Part shown: piece by piece, positions 1 to 9,450 of the stretch
How positions within the stretch are numbered: the stretch's first letter is position 1
Layout of the letters: the number at the start of each line of letters is the position of its first letter
Source: Arthrobacter horti
Lineage (GTDB): Bacteria; Actinomycetota; Actinomycetes; Actinomycetales; Micrococcaceae
NCBI RefSeq assembly: GCF_030731045.1
Contig: NZ_JAVALS010000008.1
Span: 55,121-119,120 of the forward strand
Direction of reading: 5' to 3'
DNA: 64,000 nt
Notes under the pieces: model-generated
The model's database searches: none
The model's input: only the letters and a program-made list of their open reading frames with translations
What the model was told of the DNA's origin: nothing
Translations under genes and position numbers: made by a program

Positions 1-437
1 CCGAACTCGTGGTCACCACGCAGTTCGGCTCCACGTCCATGCTGCAGCGCAAGCTGCGCGTGGGCTTCGCCAAGGCCGGCCGGCTCATGGACCTCATGGA
101 GTCCCGTGGCGTCGTCGGGCCGTCTGAGGGCTCCAAAGCCCGTGACGTCCTGGTCAAGCCGGATGACCTGGCCGCCGTGCTGGCCACCATCCGCGGCGAC
201 GACGCGCAGTCCGTTCCGGACAGCAGCGCTCAGGCCCTGGCGGACAACGCCAACGCGAACCACCAGATGGGGGACTACGGGGTGGACCTCGTCCAGCAGG
301 ACCTGGACAACCGCACGCAGGCGGTGGACTACGGGGTGGACCTCGTCCAGCAGGACCTGGACAACCGCACGCAGGCGGTGGACTACGGCGATGACGACGA
401 CGGCGGCGAGGACGCCTGGCAGCTGACCGGGCGGTAG
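1..437 (+). CDS. ftsK: DNA translocase FtsK/SpoIIIE, C-terminal end (partial)
   Basis: The 5' part lies outside the window; the frame is read from base 3 and gives 144 residues. It begins in the FtsK gamma domain, the winged helix that recognises polar KOPS/FRS sites and orients the chromosome translocase at the septum: residues such as [19 protein letters not shown] and the basic [11 protein letters not shown] helix are typical. After the domain comes a low-complexity acidic tail with two perfect 18-residue tandem copies beginning [11 protein letters not shown], then a D/E-rich end. The stop (435-437) overlaps the presumed -10 element of pgsA. Identity of the domain is secure; the function of the repeated tail is unknown. 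Confidence 0.93.
   Translation, partial: ELVVTTQFGSTSMLQRKLRVGFAKAGRLMDLMESRGVVGPSEGSKARDVLVKPDDLAAVLATIRGDDAQSVPDSSAQALADNANANHQMGDYGVDLVQQDLDNRTQAVDYGVDLVQQDLDNRTQAVDYGDDDDGGEDAWQLTGR
273..380 (+). repeat. 54-bp tandem duplication inside ftsK
   Basis: Two identical 54-bp units (273-326 and 327-380) lie head to tail and keep the reading frame, followed by nine bases of a third unit. Each encodes [18 protein letters not shown]. The absence of even synonymous differences points to a recent slippage or unequal-crossover event. Confidence 0.95.
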
Positions 438-447
438 CCTTGGGAGG
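435..447 (+). promoter_or_regulatory. Leaderless promoter -10 of pgsA
   Basis: TAGCCT at 435-440 is followed by seven bases and then the GTG start at 448, the spacing expected if transcription begins on the start codon. The element overlaps the ftsK stop codon. Confidence 0.55.
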
Positions 448-1029
448 GTGAGCAGTACCTCCTCCTCGCAGGTCTGGAACCTGCCCAACATCCTGACCAT
501 GCTCCGCATCGTGATGGTGCCCTTCTTCGCCTGGTTCCTCCTCGCCGACGCCGGCGCCCAAGGGCCTTGGCGCTGGGCGGCGCTCGGAGTCTTCGTCGTC
601 GCCATGTACACCGACCAGCTGGACGGGGACATCGCCCGTAAGCGCGGGCTCATCACCGACTTCGGGAAGATCGCGGACCCGATCGCGGACAAGCTCCTGA
701 CGGGCACCGCGTTCGTGATCCTCTCCATCCTGGGGCAGGTCCCGTGGTGGGCCACCGTGGTGATGCTGGTCCGGGAGTGGGGCATCACCTTGCTGCGGCT
801 GGTGGTGATCCGCTACGGCGTGATCCCCGCCTCGAGCGGAGGCAAGCTGAAGACGATCCTGCAGACCGTGGTCCTGTTCCTCTACCTCCTGCCGTTCACG
901 GCCCTGTGGGGCTGGCTCGGTGTGGTGGCGTTCGTCCTGCTCATGCTGACGGTGGCCGTCACTGTAGTGACCGGTCTGCAGTACGTGGTCCAGTCGGTGA
1001 AGCTTATCCGGGGAGGTTCCCGTGGCTGA
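448..1029 (+). CDS. pgsA: CDP-diacylglycerol--glycerol-3-phosphate 3-phosphatidyltransferase
   Basis: 193 residues. Integral membrane enzyme of the CDP-alcohol phosphatidyltransferase family, making phosphatidylglycerol phosphate from CDP-diacylglycerol and glycerol 3-phosphate. The catalytic signature D-x2-D-G-x2-A-R-x8-G-x3-D-x3-D is intact near residues 52-80 (DQLDGDIARK then GKIADPIAD). Hydrophobic stretches near residues 15-35, 42-55, 87-105, 128-150 and 150-175 fit the usual six-helix fold. Position downstream of ftsK and upstream of cinA and a ClgR-like gene matches the M. tuberculosis pgsA3 neighbourhood. A paralogue role, for example in cardiolipin or phosphatidylinositol phosphate synthesis, cannot be fully excluded from sequence alone. 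Confidence 0.9.
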   Translation: MSSTSSSQVWNLPNILTMLRIVMVPFFAWFLLADAGAQGPWRWAALGVFVVAMYTDQLDGDIARKRGLITDFGKIADPIADKLLTGTAFVILSILGQVPWWATVVMLVREWGITLLRLVVIRYGVIPASSGGKLKTILQTVVLFLYLLPFTALWGWLGVVAFVLLMLTVAVTVVTGLQYVVQSVKLIRGGSRG

Positions 1030-1552
1030 GCCGCGGAGCGCGGAAGCCGGCCGCGCAGCGGCGGGCGGGCTGGACGCCGTCGTGCGGGAGACCGTGGCGC
1101 TGGCCGTCTCCCTCGGGCTGACGACGGCGACCGCGGAATCCCTGACGGCAGGCCTGGTGGCAGCGCGCATCGCCGACGTGCCCGGCGCGTCAGCCACGCT
1201 GCGCGGGGGAGTGGTGGCGTACCACAACGGTGTCAAGGAGCAGGTCCTGGGCGTCCCGGCCGGGCTCCTGGCCGAGAGAGGCTCGGTGGACCTGGACGTG
1301 GCGCGGGCCATGGCGGCCGGCGCTCGGACGGCCTGCGGCGCGGATGTCGCGGTCAGCACCACCGGTGTGGCCGGTCCTGACCCGCATGACGGCAAGCCCG
1401 TGGGAACGGTGTTCATCGGCATCGCGGACGCGTCCGGGAGCCGTGGATACGCGCATCAGTTCGACGGGGACCGCCCGCGGATCCGGGAGGCGGCCCTGAG
1501 CGCGGCCGTGGGCCACTTGCTGGACGCTCTCCGTGAGTTGTCTGGAAAATGA
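1022..1552 (+). CDS. cinA: CinA-C family protein, nicotinamide-nucleotide amidohydrolase
   Basis: 176 residues, a stand-alone CinA C-terminal domain (PncC type) that deamidates nicotinamide mononucleotide to nicotinate mononucleotide in pyridine nucleotide recycling. Family motifs are visible: TATAESLTAGLVA near residue 35, GGVVAYHNGVKEQVLGV near 61, and VSTTGVAGPDPHDGKPVGTV with the glycine-rich loop near 110-130. The N-terminal molybdopterin-binding (COG1058) half of full CinA is absent, as in many actinobacteria. The GTG start overlaps the end of pgsA by 8 bp and is preceded by GGGGAGG, so the two are translationally coupled. Confidence 0.9.
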   Translation: MAEPRSAEAGRAAAGGLDAVVRETVALAVSLGLTTATAESLTAGLVAARIADVPGASATLRGGVVAYHNGVKEQVLGVPAGLLAERGSVDLDVARAMAAGARTACGADVAVSTTGVAGPDPHDGKPVGTVFIGIADASGSRGYAHQFDGDRPRIREAALSAAVGHLLDALRELSGK

Positions 1553-1596
1553 CTGCGGGGGAACAAAAGCCCAGGGCGAGAAGTTACTTTAGTGTC

Positions 1597-1616
1597 GCCA
1601 TCACGATAGTGATGGC
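1597..1616. promoter_or_regulatory. 20-bp inverted repeat upstream of the ClgR-like gene
   Basis: GCCATCAC and GTGATGGC form a perfect 8-bp inverted repeat around GATA, 50-70 bp upstream of the regulator start. It is too short and lacks a T-run for a good terminator, so an operator is the likelier reading. It does not resemble the CGC/GCG-type ClgR operator. Confidence 0.5.
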
Positions 1617-1666
1617 CATAGGATGACAACAGGCCTTGGGCCTGCAAGAAGGAGCGAGCGATACAC

Positions 1667-2086
1667 ATGGTCAAGCAGCCCGTATCCGTGAACGGCGTGG
1701 TCCGCTGGAAGGATGTGGGCCTCCTCGATCCGGCACAGCACGAAGCGAAGGAGCGCAAGATGGTGATCCTGCGTCACGAAATCGGTGATGTCCTCCGCGA
1801 TGTCCGCCAGCGTCAGGGGCGTACCCTGCGGGAAGTCTCCCACAGCGCACGCGTCTCGCTCGGCTACCTGAGCGAAGTGGAGCGCGGCCAAAAGGAAGCC
1901 TCCTCGGAACTGCTCTCCTCGATCTGCACCGCCCTCGACGTCCCGCTCTCCAGCATGCTCCGCGAGGTCAGCGACCGGGTTGCTGTGGCCGAAGGCCTCG
2001 CCGTGCCGGACACCGTCCCTCAGGACTTCGCCCAGCGTTACGGCCGCGGCCTTGGAGACGAACTGGAACTCGTCGGAAGCCGCTGA
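1667..2086 (+). CDS. clgR: XRE-family regulator, ClgR-like
   Basis: 139 residues with one helix-turn-helix domain (about residues 35-95: [20 protein letters not shown], then [17 protein letters not shown]). ClgR proteins activate clp protease and stress genes in actinobacteria, and the gene sits after pgsA/cinA as in M. tuberculosis (Rv2745c). Two starts are plausible: ATG 1667 has an AAGGAG 12 bp away; ATG 1760, exactly where the conserved family sequence begins ([12 protein letters not shown]), has AAGGAG with a 6-bp spacer and would give 108 residues. The longer form is given because the extra 31 residues remain open. The C-terminus lacks the LAA-type ClpP degron described for Streptomyces ClgR. 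The gene symbol is by synteny and similarity. Confidence 0.75.
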   Translation: MVKQPVSVNGVVRWKDVGLLDPAQHEAKERKMVILRHEIGDVLRDVRQRQGRTLREVSHSARVSLGYLSEVERGQKEASSELLSSICTALDVPLSSMLREVSDRVAVAEGLAVPDTVPQDFAQRYGRGLGDELELVGSR

Positions 2087-2109
2087 TCCAGCGGTCCGGT
2101 CCGAAGACA

Positions 2110-2159
2110 GACGACAATGCCCGGTGGCGCCTCAGGCGTCACCGGGCATTGGTCGTCTC
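2110..2159. terminator. Bidirectional terminator between clgR-like gene and marR
   Basis: A long stem (GACGACAATGCCCGG on the left, CCGGGCATTGGTCGTC on the right, with further pairing inside) lies between two convergent genes and probably ends both transcripts. No strong T-run follows, which is usual in high-GC actinobacteria. Confidence 0.75.
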
Positions 2160-2165
2160 CGGGCC

Positions 2166-2657
2166 TCAGAGCCCGTCGCGCTCGTACAGGGTGTTGAGCT
2201 TCCCCAGGTTCTCCGCCAGGGCGTCCAGTTCGCCGGCGTCCCACTCGCCCAGCCGCTGCCGGAAGATCGCCCGGCGAGCGTCCTGCACCCGGGCCATGGT
2301 GGCCTCGCCGTGCCCCGTGAGCCGGAGCAGCCACGCCCGGCCGTCCTGTGGGTCGGCGTCCTTGGTCACCAGGTCGAGGCTGATGAGAAAGGCCACCTGC
2401 CGGCTGACGGTGGGCTTGCCCACCCCGATGAGCGAGGCCAGCTCGGTCAGGCGGATCGCGCCGTGCTGGCGCAGGATGGTCAGCAGGCCGTAGGCCGAGG
2501 GATCCAGGTCCGGGTGGACTTCGCGCGAGAGCCGCAGGGAGACCGCTCTGCCGCGCCGCCACAGGAGGCTCAGCTGGTGCTCTACGGCGTGAATCGCCTG
2601 GTCGAGGTCCGTGTCCCCGTCAGGGGTGAACGGGCCGTCGCCCGGTGAAGCAGTCAT
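2166..2657 (-). CDS. MarR-family transcriptional regulator
   Basis: 163 residues. The winged-helix core is recognisable: AYGLLTILRQHGAIRLTELA, then VGKPTVSRQVAFLISLDLV as recognition helix, and the wing with DPQDGRAWLLRLTGHG (the DxRxxxxxLT motif of MarR proteins). Long helices at both ends would form the dimer interface. MarR proteins typically repress neighbouring efflux or stress genes, but both neighbours are unrelated housekeeping genes, so the target is unknown. The start ATG fits a leaderless promoter. No effector-binding cysteine (OhrR type) is seen. Confidence 0.88.
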   Translation of the reverse strand: MTASPGDGPFTPDGDTDLDQAIHAVEHQLSLLWRRGRAVSLRLSREVHPDLDPSAYGLLTILRQHGAIRLTELASLIGVGKPTVSRQVAFLISLDLVTKDADPQDGRAWLLRLTGHGEATMARVQDARRAIFRQRLGEWDAGELDALAENLGKLNTLYERDGL

Positions 2658-2670
2658 GCTCCTAAGGTTA
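2658..2670 (-). promoter_or_regulatory. Leaderless promoter -10 of the MarR gene
   Basis: On the minus strand TAACCT is followed by seven bases and the ATG at 2657. Confidence 0.5.
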
Positions 2671-2791
2671 GTACGCGTGGGGGCCGAGCGGCGTGGGACC
2701 CGGCTTGAGCGTCCGCGCGAGGGTCAGTGAGCGGAACGCCCGGTGGTAGGCAGTTTGGGGGCTGACCCGGGCCCCGTGAGAAGCTGGGGCA

Positions 2792-3019
2792 GTGCGACGT
2801 TCTCAGTTCTGGCAGTTGATGGATGACGAGTTCGGGGCCGCCTATTCGCGGCATCTCGCCGGGAGCCTGGCGCTCCGGGAGCTGGGCAGCCGGACACCCT
2901 TGCAGGCCATCTCTGACGGCTGGGATCTGAAGGCCGTCTGGATCGCCGTCTGCGAGGCCCAGGACGTGCCGGAGCAACGGCGTCTGGGGAAGGAACCCAA
3001 GCCCGTCCGGGGCCGCTGA
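2792..3019 (+). CDS. DUF3046 family protein
   Basis: 75 residues, small soluble protein of unknown function. It matches the DUF3046 pattern: start RRSQFWQLMDDEFG, followed by LRELGSRTPLQAISDG and the well-conserved VWIAVCEAQDVPEQRR. Members are found next to recA throughout actinobacteria (Rv2738c in M. tuberculosis), and here it also lies just upstream of recA on the same strand, but the 240-bp gap with SOS signals suggests separate transcription. The start is GTG; no good ribosome-binding site is visible. Whether it acts with RecA is unknown. Confidence 0.85.
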   Translation: MRRSQFWQLMDDEFGAAYSRHLAGSLALRELGSRTPLQAISDGWDLKAVWIAVCEAQDVPEQRRLGKEPKPVRGR

Positions 3020-3053
3020 GCGGAGCGGTTCCGGGCAACACGCCGGCAAGTAT

Positions 3054-3069
3054 TCGAATAGTTGTTCGA
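3054..3069. promoter_or_regulatory. LexA-binding SOS box, distal recA promoter
   Basis: TCGAATAGTTGTTCGA matches the actinobacterial SOS box TCGAAC-N4-GTTCGA at 11 of the 12 fixed positions. It lies about 200 bp before the recA start. Confidence 0.85.
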
Positions 3070-3139
3070 ATGGGGCTAAGCTCGAATCCAGGAAAAAACT
3101 CGGCCGGGTTGTCCACATGGAGCGGCTCGCGGGAATTAA

Positions 3140-3161
3140 TGTCAGTGCCCGCATCTACTCT
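3140..3161 (+). promoter_or_regulatory. RecA-NDp (PafBC-type) proximal recA promoter
   Basis: TGTCAGTG at 3140-3147, exactly eight bases, then TACTCT at 3156-3161. This matches the LexA-independent DNA-damage promoter motif of mycobacteria (TGTCRGTG-N8-TANNNT), which is bound by PafBC. Expected transcription start near 3168. Confidence 0.8.
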
Positions 3162-3260
3162 CGGAAATGAGGCCACACGGCGAACCGTCGGGTGGTTCAG
3201 GACTCAGGTCATCAACGTCGCGGGCCCCGCCGGGATCGCGAATGAAACAAGGGGTATGTC

Positions 3261-4316
<1,056 letters not shown>

Positions 4317-4335
4317 TCATGGAGGTGCTGAATCC

Positions 4336-5265
4336 GTGAGTGGCGATCAGACCTCACGAGGTGCTTCATCCTGGAGCCCCGGCATGCCCATGCCGGGGCT
4401 CCAGCCCGCTTCCCGGTTGTCCAAGCCGACGGGGCCCGCCCGGGAGCTTCCCTGGAGTCAGGCTCCGGACGGCGGCACCGGGGGCCACGGTACCCCGGAA
4501 GGGAACGTGGACGGCACCGCGGCCCGGAGGCGGTCCCGGAGCGGACCGAAGGCGGGGCGGCGTGGTGGCCGGGCCCGCGGCACGGGCCGAGCCGTCCTGG
4601 AAGACCCTTTCATGCGCGAGGACGCCGTCACTGCCGAACCGCCGCCGTCTCTGGAGACGATGTTCGACGGTCCGCCACCGCTGGACCTGGAACCGCCCCC
4701 GGAGGAGGAGGCGTTCGGGGAGCCGCCGTTCCCCGAGGACGAGCGGGATTCCGATGCCGACGCCGACCCTGAGTCCGTGGCGCGGGCCATCGTGCTGCGT
4801 CAACTGAGCGCGGGCCCGCGGACCCGGCATCAATTGGCCGTGAAGCTCAAGGACCGCGAGGTCCCGGAGGCCGCTGCTCGAGTGGTTCTGGACCGCTTCG
4901 AGGAGCTCACGCTCATCGACGACCGGGAGTTCGCCGCACTCTGGGTGCGCAGCCGCTCGGAACACCGTCACCTCGGTTCCGGGGCACTGCGCCGGGAACT
5001 CAGGGACAAGGGTGTCGCGGAGCCGCTCATCGCCGAGGCGTTGGAGCAGCTCAGCCAGGACGCCGAACGCGAGTCCGCTCAGCATCTGGTGGCGCGCAAG
5101 CTCGCCCGGGTGGACCGGGGTTCTCTGGACCGCAAGGAGCGGGACAAGCACACCCGCAGGCTCGTGGCCATGCTGGTGCGCAAGGGCCATTCTCCCGGGA
5201 CCGCTTTCTCCGTGGTCGCGGAGGAACTGGACCGGGAGCCGGAGGAGTGGGACGCGGACGAATGA
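4336..5265 (+). CDS. recX: Regulatory protein RecX
   Basis: 309 residues. RecX binds RecA filaments and limits their activity. The helical RecX repeats occupy about residues 150-305 (for example RAIVLRQLSAGPRTRHQLAVK, LTLIDDREFAALWVRSRS, KGHSPGTAFSVVAEEL). The first ~150 residues are a proline-, arginine- and acid-rich extension not present in the compact E. coli protein but common in actinobacteria. Start choice: GTG 4336 has GGAGGTG eight bases upstream; an in-frame ATG at 4303 lies inside recA and has no such site. It is co-transcribed with recA. Confidence 0.93.
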   Translation: MSGDQTSRGASSWSPGMPMPGLQPASRLSKPTGPARELPWSQAPDGGTGGHGTPEGNVDGTAARRRSRSGPKAGRRGGRARGTGRAVLEDPFMREDAVTAEPPPSLETMFDGPPPLDLEPPPEEEAFGEPPFPEDERDSDADADPESVARAIVLRQLSAGPRTRHQLAVKLKDREVPEAAARVVLDRFEELTLIDDREFAALWVRSRSEHRHLGSGALRRELRDKGVAEPLIAEALEQLSQDAERESAQHLVARKLARVDRGSLDRKERDKHTRRLVAMLVRKGHSPGTAFSVVAEELDREPEEWDADE

Positions 5266-5294
5266 CACCGGCCCGTGCCGTGCGGAGGCCCCGG

Positions 5295-5307
5295 TACCCT
5301 TGTAAGG
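5295..5307 (+). promoter_or_regulatory. Leaderless promoter -10 of miaB
   Basis: TACCCT at 5295-5300, seven bases, then GTG at 5308. Confidence 0.55.
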
Positions 5308-6870
5308 GTGAGCACCACCCTCCCTTCTCCCGTCGCCCTGGCCCCTGACGGCCGTCCTGCATTCGAGGACGCCCAGGATACGAACCGCCGCACCTACCAG
5401 GTACGGACTTTCGGATGTCAGATGAACGTCCACGATTCGGAGCGCATGGCAGGCCTCCTGGAGGACGCCGGCATGGTTCCGGTGACGGAGGGACTGGCGG
5501 ATGTCATCGTCTTCAACACCTGCGCCGTCCGCGAGAACGCGGACAACAAGCTGTACGGCCACCTGGGCCAGCTTGCTCCCCTGAAGGAGAAGAACCCGGA
5601 CCTGCAGATCGCCGTCGGCGGCTGCTTGGCCCAGAAGGACCGCGACACCATCCTGCAGAAGGCGCCGTGGGTGGACGCCGTGTTCGGCACGCACAATGTC
5701 GGGGCCCTCCCGGCGCTGCTCGAGCGCGCCCGCCACAACTCGAAGGCCCAGCTGGAGATCCTCGAATCGCTCGAGGTCTTCCCGTCCACACTGCCGACCA
5801 AGCGCGACTCCGTGTACTCGGGCTGGGTGTCCATCAGCGTGGGCTGCAACAACACCTGCACCTTCTGCATCGTCCCGTCCCTGCGCGGCCAGGAACGCGA
5901 CCGCCGCCCCGGTGAGATCCTGGCCGAGATCCAGGCCCTGGTGGACGACGGTGCCATCGAGGTCACGCTGCTCGGCCAGAACGTGAATTCCTACGGAGTG
6001 GAGTTCGGCGACCGCCTGGCGTTCAGCAAACTGCTGCGCGCCTGCGGCCAGATCGAAGGACTGGAGCGCGTCCGCTTCACCAGCCCTCACCCGGCGGCCT
6101 TCACCGACGACGTCATCGAGGCCATGGCGGAGACACCGAATGTCATGCCGCAGCTCCACATGCCACTGCAGTCCGGTTCGGACAAGGTCCTCAAGGACAT
6201 GCGCCGTTCCTACCGTTCCACCAAGTTCCTGGGCATCCTGGACAAGGTGCGTGAGCGCATTCCGCACGCGGCCATCTCCACGGACATCATCGTGGGGTTC
6301 CCCGGTGAGACCGAGGAAGACTTCCAGGCCACCCTGGACGTCGTCGAGCAGTCCCGCTTCGCCACGGCCTTCACCTTCCAGTACTCCAAGCGCCCGGGCA
6401 CCCCGGCCGCCGATCTGCCGGACCAGCTGCCCAAGGCCGTGGTCCAGGAGCGTTACGAGCGCCTGGTCGCCCTGCAGGACCGTATCGCCGCCGAAGAGAA
6501 CGCCAAGCAGGTGGGCCGCGAGGTCGAGGTCCTGGTCGCGGCACAGAGCGGACGGAAGTCGGAACAGACCCACCGCCTGAGCGGCCGTTCCCAGGACCAG
6601 CGCCTGGTCCACTTCAGCGTCCCGGAAGGCGCGGAGGTGCCGCGCCCCGGCGACCTGGTCACCGTCACCATCACCGAAGCGGCTGCCTTCCACCTGGTCG
6701 CCGATCCCGCCACACCGGCCGACTACCGTTTCCGCCGTTCCCGCGCCGGCGACGCCTGGGACCGCTCCCAGGCCGAGTCCTGCGGCGTGCCCGGAACCGG
6801 CACCGCAGGCACCGTGCCGGGCAAGGGCGTCCTGCTCGGCATGCCGAAGCTGCCCACGCCCGTCCGGTGA
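5308..6870 (+). CDS. miaB: tRNA-2-methylthio-N6-dimethylallyladenosine synthase
   Basis: 520 residues. Radical SAM methylthiotransferase that converts i6A37 (made by MiaA) to ms2i6A37 in tRNAs reading UNN codons. N-terminal UPF0004 domain with three cluster cysteines ([27 protein letters not shown]), radical SAM motif CNNTCTFC followed by IVPSLRGQE, and a C-terminal TRAM domain from about residue 385. The last ~60 residues form a tail beyond the TRAM domain. GTG 5308 is preferred over ATG 5275 because a TANNNT element sits exactly seven bases before it. Its GTGA overlap with miaA puts both modification steps in one transcript. Confidence 0.97.
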   Translation: MSTTLPSPVALAPDGRPAFEDAQDTNRRTYQVRTFGCQMNVHDSERMAGLLEDAGMVPVTEGLADVIVFNTCAVRENADNKLYGHLGQLAPLKEKNPDLQIAVGGCLAQKDRDTILQKAPWVDAVFGTHNVGALPALLERARHNSKAQLEILESLEVFPSTLPTKRDSVYSGWVSISVGCNNTCTFCIVPSLRGQERDRRPGEILAEIQALVDDGAIEVTLLGQNVNSYGVEFGDRLAFSKLLRACGQIEGLERVRFTSPHPAAFTDDVIEAMAETPNVMPQLHMPLQSGSDKVLKDMRRSYRSTKFLGILDKVRERIPHAAISTDIIVGFPGETEEDFQATLDVVEQSRFATAFTFQYSKRPGTPAADLPDQLPKAVVQERYERLVALQDRIAAEENAKQVGREVEVLVAAQSGRKSEQTHRLSGRSQDQRLVHFSVPEGAEVPRPGDLVTVTITEAAAFHLVADPATPADYRFRRSRAGDAWDRSQAESCGVPGTGTAGTVPGKGVLLGMPKLPTPVR

Positions 6871-7802
6871 CTCTTCCCTCGGCGAGCAGCGCGGCTCGCA
6901 ACGGTGTCGCGCTGCCGCTCATCGCCGTCGTCGGCGCCACCGGCACCGGGAAGTCCGAGCTGGGCATCCGCCTCGCCGAGCGGCTGGACGGCGAGATCAT
7001 CAACGCGGACGCCATGCAGTTCTACCGCGGCATGGATATCGGCACGGCGAAACTGAGCCTGGCCGAGCGCGGCGGCATCCCGCATCACCTGCTGGACACG
7101 CTGGACGTCACCGAAGAGGCCAGCGTCAGCGACTTCCAGCGTCAGGCCCGTGAACTCATGGCCGAGATCCGTGGCCGCGGCAGGGTCCCCATCCTGGTGG
7201 GCGGATCCGGCCTGTACGTGCGGGCCGCCGTGGACGTCCTCGAATTCCCCGGCACCGACCCTGAAGTCCGCGCCGCGCTGGAGGCTGAGGCCGCCGAGCG
7301 CGGGCTGGCGCCCCTGCGTGAGCGGCTGCGCGCCGTCGACCCCGTGAGCGCCGAACGCCTCGGCGACGAACGCCGGGTGATCCGGGCCCTGGAGGTCCAC
7401 CGGCTCACCGGCCGGCCCTTCAGCTCCTTCATGCCGCAGCGCGAGTACGTGCAGCCGACGGTCCAGATCGGGCTTGAGGCGGACCGGGAGGTGCTCAAGG
7501 AACGATTGGCGCTGCGAGTCCACCGCATGGCCGACGCCGGCCTGGGCGAGGAAGTGCGCAGGCTCGATGCCGCCGGGCTCAGGGACGGGAAGACCGCCTC
7601 CCGTGCGATCAGCTACGCCCAGTTCCTCGCGGCCCAGGACGGGCTGATCACCGAGGCGGGAGCCGTTGAGGACACCATCGTCGCCACGCGCAAGTTCGCC
7701 CGCCGGCAGCTGACCTGGTTCCGGGCCGATCCGCGCATCCGCTGGCTGGACTGGATGGCCCCGGACCTGGTGGAGCGCGCGACGCTATCCTTGGGAGTAT
7801 GA
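6867..7802 (+). CDS. miaA: tRNA dimethylallyltransferase
   Basis: 311 residues. Transfers the dimethylallyl group from DMAPP to N6 of A37 in tRNA, giving the MiaB substrate. P-loop [12 protein letters not shown] near residue 26, the family sequence [20 protein letters not shown] with the catalytic Asp/Gln pair, and the C-terminal RQLTWFR segment are present. The GTG start overlaps the miaB stop (GTGA), and the stop overlaps the dapF start (ATGA), so the three genes are tightly coupled. Confidence 0.96.
   Translation: MTLPSASSAARNGVALPLIAVVGATGTGKSELGIRLAERLDGEIINADAMQFYRGMDIGTAKLSLAERGGIPHHLLDTLDVTEEASVSDFQRQARELMAEIRGRGRVPILVGGSGLYVRAAVDVLEFPGTDPEVRAALEAEAAERGLAPLRERLRAVDPVSAERLGDERRVIRALEVHRLTGRPFSSFMPQREYVQPTVQIGLEADREVLKERLALRVHRMADAGLGEEVRRLDAAGLRDGKTASRAISYAQFLAAQDGLITEAGAVEDTIVATRKFARRQLTWFRADPRIRWLDWMAPDLVERATLSLGV
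7786..7798 (+). promoter_or_regulatory. Leaderless promoter -10 of dapF
   Basis: TATCCT at 7786-7791, seven bases, then ATG 7799. It lies inside miaA and would let dapF be transcribed apart from miaBA. Confidence 0.5.
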
Positions 7803-8743
7803 CTGAAACTGTTGCCATGCACGCCCCCACCGTCCTCGCCGGACTGCGAGGCCTGGAATTCGCCAAGGGGCATGGCACCGGCAACGACTTCGTGCTGATC
7901 GCCGACGCCGAGGGCGTCCGTGACGTGACGGACGAACAGGTCGCGGTGCTGTGTGACCGTCACCAGGGCATCGGCGGCGACGGCCTCATCCGGGCCGTGC
8001 CATCCCGTTTCCTGCCCGAGGGACAGGCCCTGCTGGAGACCGATCCGGACGCCGAGTGGTTCATGGACTACCGCAACAACGACGGCTCCATCGCGGAGAT
8101 GTGCGGCAACGGGGTCCGCGCCTTCGTGCACTTTCTCCTGGACTCCTCGCTGGCCGAACTGCCGGAAGGCGGATCGCTGAGGATCGGCACCCGCGCGGGC
8201 GTCAAGGAGGTCACCCGCATCCCCGGCGGATACGCCGTGGACATGGGACCCTGGGGTTTCATCCACCCGGAGGAGGCCGAAGAACGCGCCGTCGACTCCA
8301 TCGTCAGCGCCCGGGGGCTCGAGGGCGAGCGGCCCGCGCTCTCCATCACCATGGGCAACCCGCACACCGTGCTGGCCCTCGCCGGGCTGGACGAGCTGTC
8401 CGCCCTGCCGCTCACCGAGATCCCCACGGTGCACCCACTGCCGCCGCACGGGACGAACGTCGAGTTCGTCGTGCCCGCCGAGCCGCTGGTGCACGACGGC
8501 GTGGGGCGGGTCAGCATGCGCGTCCACGAGCGGGGCGTGGGGGAGACCCAGTCGTGCGGCACCGGTGCGTGCGCCGCGGCTGCGGCGATCCGCTACTGGG
8601 CCGGCCCGGCAGCGCCGGCGCAGTGGCAGGTCAGCGTGCCCGGCGGCGTCGTCGGCGTCACCTTCCTGCCGGCCGGTGCGGACGGCGAGCACGTGATCCT
8701 CAGCGGCCCCGCCACGATCGTGGCCCGCGGCCGGCTCGGCTGA
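7799..8743 (+). CDS. dapF: Diaminopimelate epimerase
   Basis: 314 residues. Interconverts LL- and meso-diaminopimelate for lysine and, where used, peptidoglycan synthesis. Both catalytic cysteines are in their motifs (AEMCGNGVR and QSCGTGACA) in the two symmetric lobes, and the substrate loop GHGTGNDF is near residue 24. It follows miaA as in M. tuberculosis. Slightly longer than the E. coli enzyme because of insertions typical of actinobacteria. Confidence 0.97.
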   Translation: MTETVAMHAPTVLAGLRGLEFAKGHGTGNDFVLIADAEGVRDVTDEQVAVLCDRHQGIGGDGLIRAVPSRFLPEGQALLETDPDAEWFMDYRNNDGSIAEMCGNGVRAFVHFLLDSSLAELPEGGSLRIGTRAGVKEVTRIPGGYAVDMGPWGFIHPEEAEERAVDSIVSARGLEGERPALSITMGNPHTVLALAGLDELSALPLTEIPTVHPLPPHGTNVEFVVPAEPLVHDGVGRVSMRVHERGVGETQSCGTGACAAAAAIRYWAGPAAPAQWQVSVPGGVVGVTFLPAGADGEHVILSGPATIVARGRLG

Positions 8744-8775
8744 TCCCCAGCCGCTCCCACACTTCGCTTCGCTCA

Positions 8776-8806
8776 GGGTGGGCCCCTCGCGGCCGGGGCC
8801 CCACCC
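8776..8806. terminator. Hairpin between convergent dapF and methyltransferase genes
   Basis: GGGTGGGCCCC pairs with GGGGCCCCACCC (one bulged base) around an 8-base loop. It lies between convergent genes and probably serves both. Confidence 0.65.
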
Positions 8807-8838
8807 AGCCGCTCTGCCCCAGTCGGACGTCAGCTCAG

Positions 8839-9450
8839 TCAGCTCTCGCGGCGCACCAGCAGGGTCCGGAAGGCCTTCGCCGTGGCGAAGCGGCTGACAG
8901 CGAAGCCGGCCGGAAGCGACTCCGCGAGCCACTTCTGCAAGGAGTCGGAGCCGAGGTTCTTCTGCACCACCAGGTACGCCTCGCCGCCCGGGTTCAGCCG
9001 GGGGATCCAGCGCAGCAGCAGCTCGTGAAGTTCGGCCTTGCCGATGCGGATGGGCGGGTTGGACCAGATCAGGTCGAAGCCCAGCGCGGGGTCCACGTCG
9101 TCCGGCAGCGACGCTGTCAGGTGTTCCAGGCCCAGACTCAGCGCGTTCTCCCGGGTCAATGCGATGCAGCGCTGATTCACGTCCACCGCCGTCACACGGG
9201 CCGCGGGGGACTTCAGCGCCAGCGTCAGAGCGATGGGTCCCCAGCCGCATCCGATGTCCAGGAAGGAGCCCTCGGCCGGAGGCTCCGGGACGTCGGCCAG
9301 GAAGACGGCCGTCCCCTTGTCCACGCCGTCGGGGCTGAAGATCCCGGAGGACGTGTGCAGCTGCCGTTCCCGGCCGTCCAGGGTGACCCGGAGGGGCTTA
9401 CGGACGAACTCCCCGGCGGGCTCGGCGCTGAAGTAATGTGCGGACTCCAT
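8839..9450 (-). CDS. Class I SAM-dependent methyltransferase, RsmC-like
   Basis: 203 residues from ATG 9450. Contains a small-domain MTS fold: SAM-binding motif FLDIGCGWGPIALTLAL near residue 67, acidic residue after AVDVNQRCIALT, and the catalytic-type FDLIWSNPPIR motif (NPP) expected for N-methylation of guanine or adenine in RNA. It resembles the C-terminal half of E. coli RsmC, which acts on 16S rRNA G1207. An in-frame upstream start (9600) exists but adds low-complexity sequence with no family similarity. The exact substrate is inferred. Confidence 0.85.
   Translation of the reverse strand: MESAHYFSAEPAGEFVRKPLRVTLDGRERQLHTSSGIFSPDGVDKGTAVFLADVPEPPAEGSFLDIGCGWGPIALTLALKSPAARVTAVDVNQRCIALTRENALSLGLEHLTASLPDDVDPALGFDLIWSNPPIRIGKAELHELLLRWIPRLNPGGEAYLVVQKNLGSDSLQKWLAESLPAGFAVSRFATAKAFRTLLVRRES

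Noticed and set aside
4366..6693. Minus-strand open frame of 775 codons across recX and miaB
   Set aside because: Crosses two real genes, His/Gly/Asp-rich composition typical of antisense translation.
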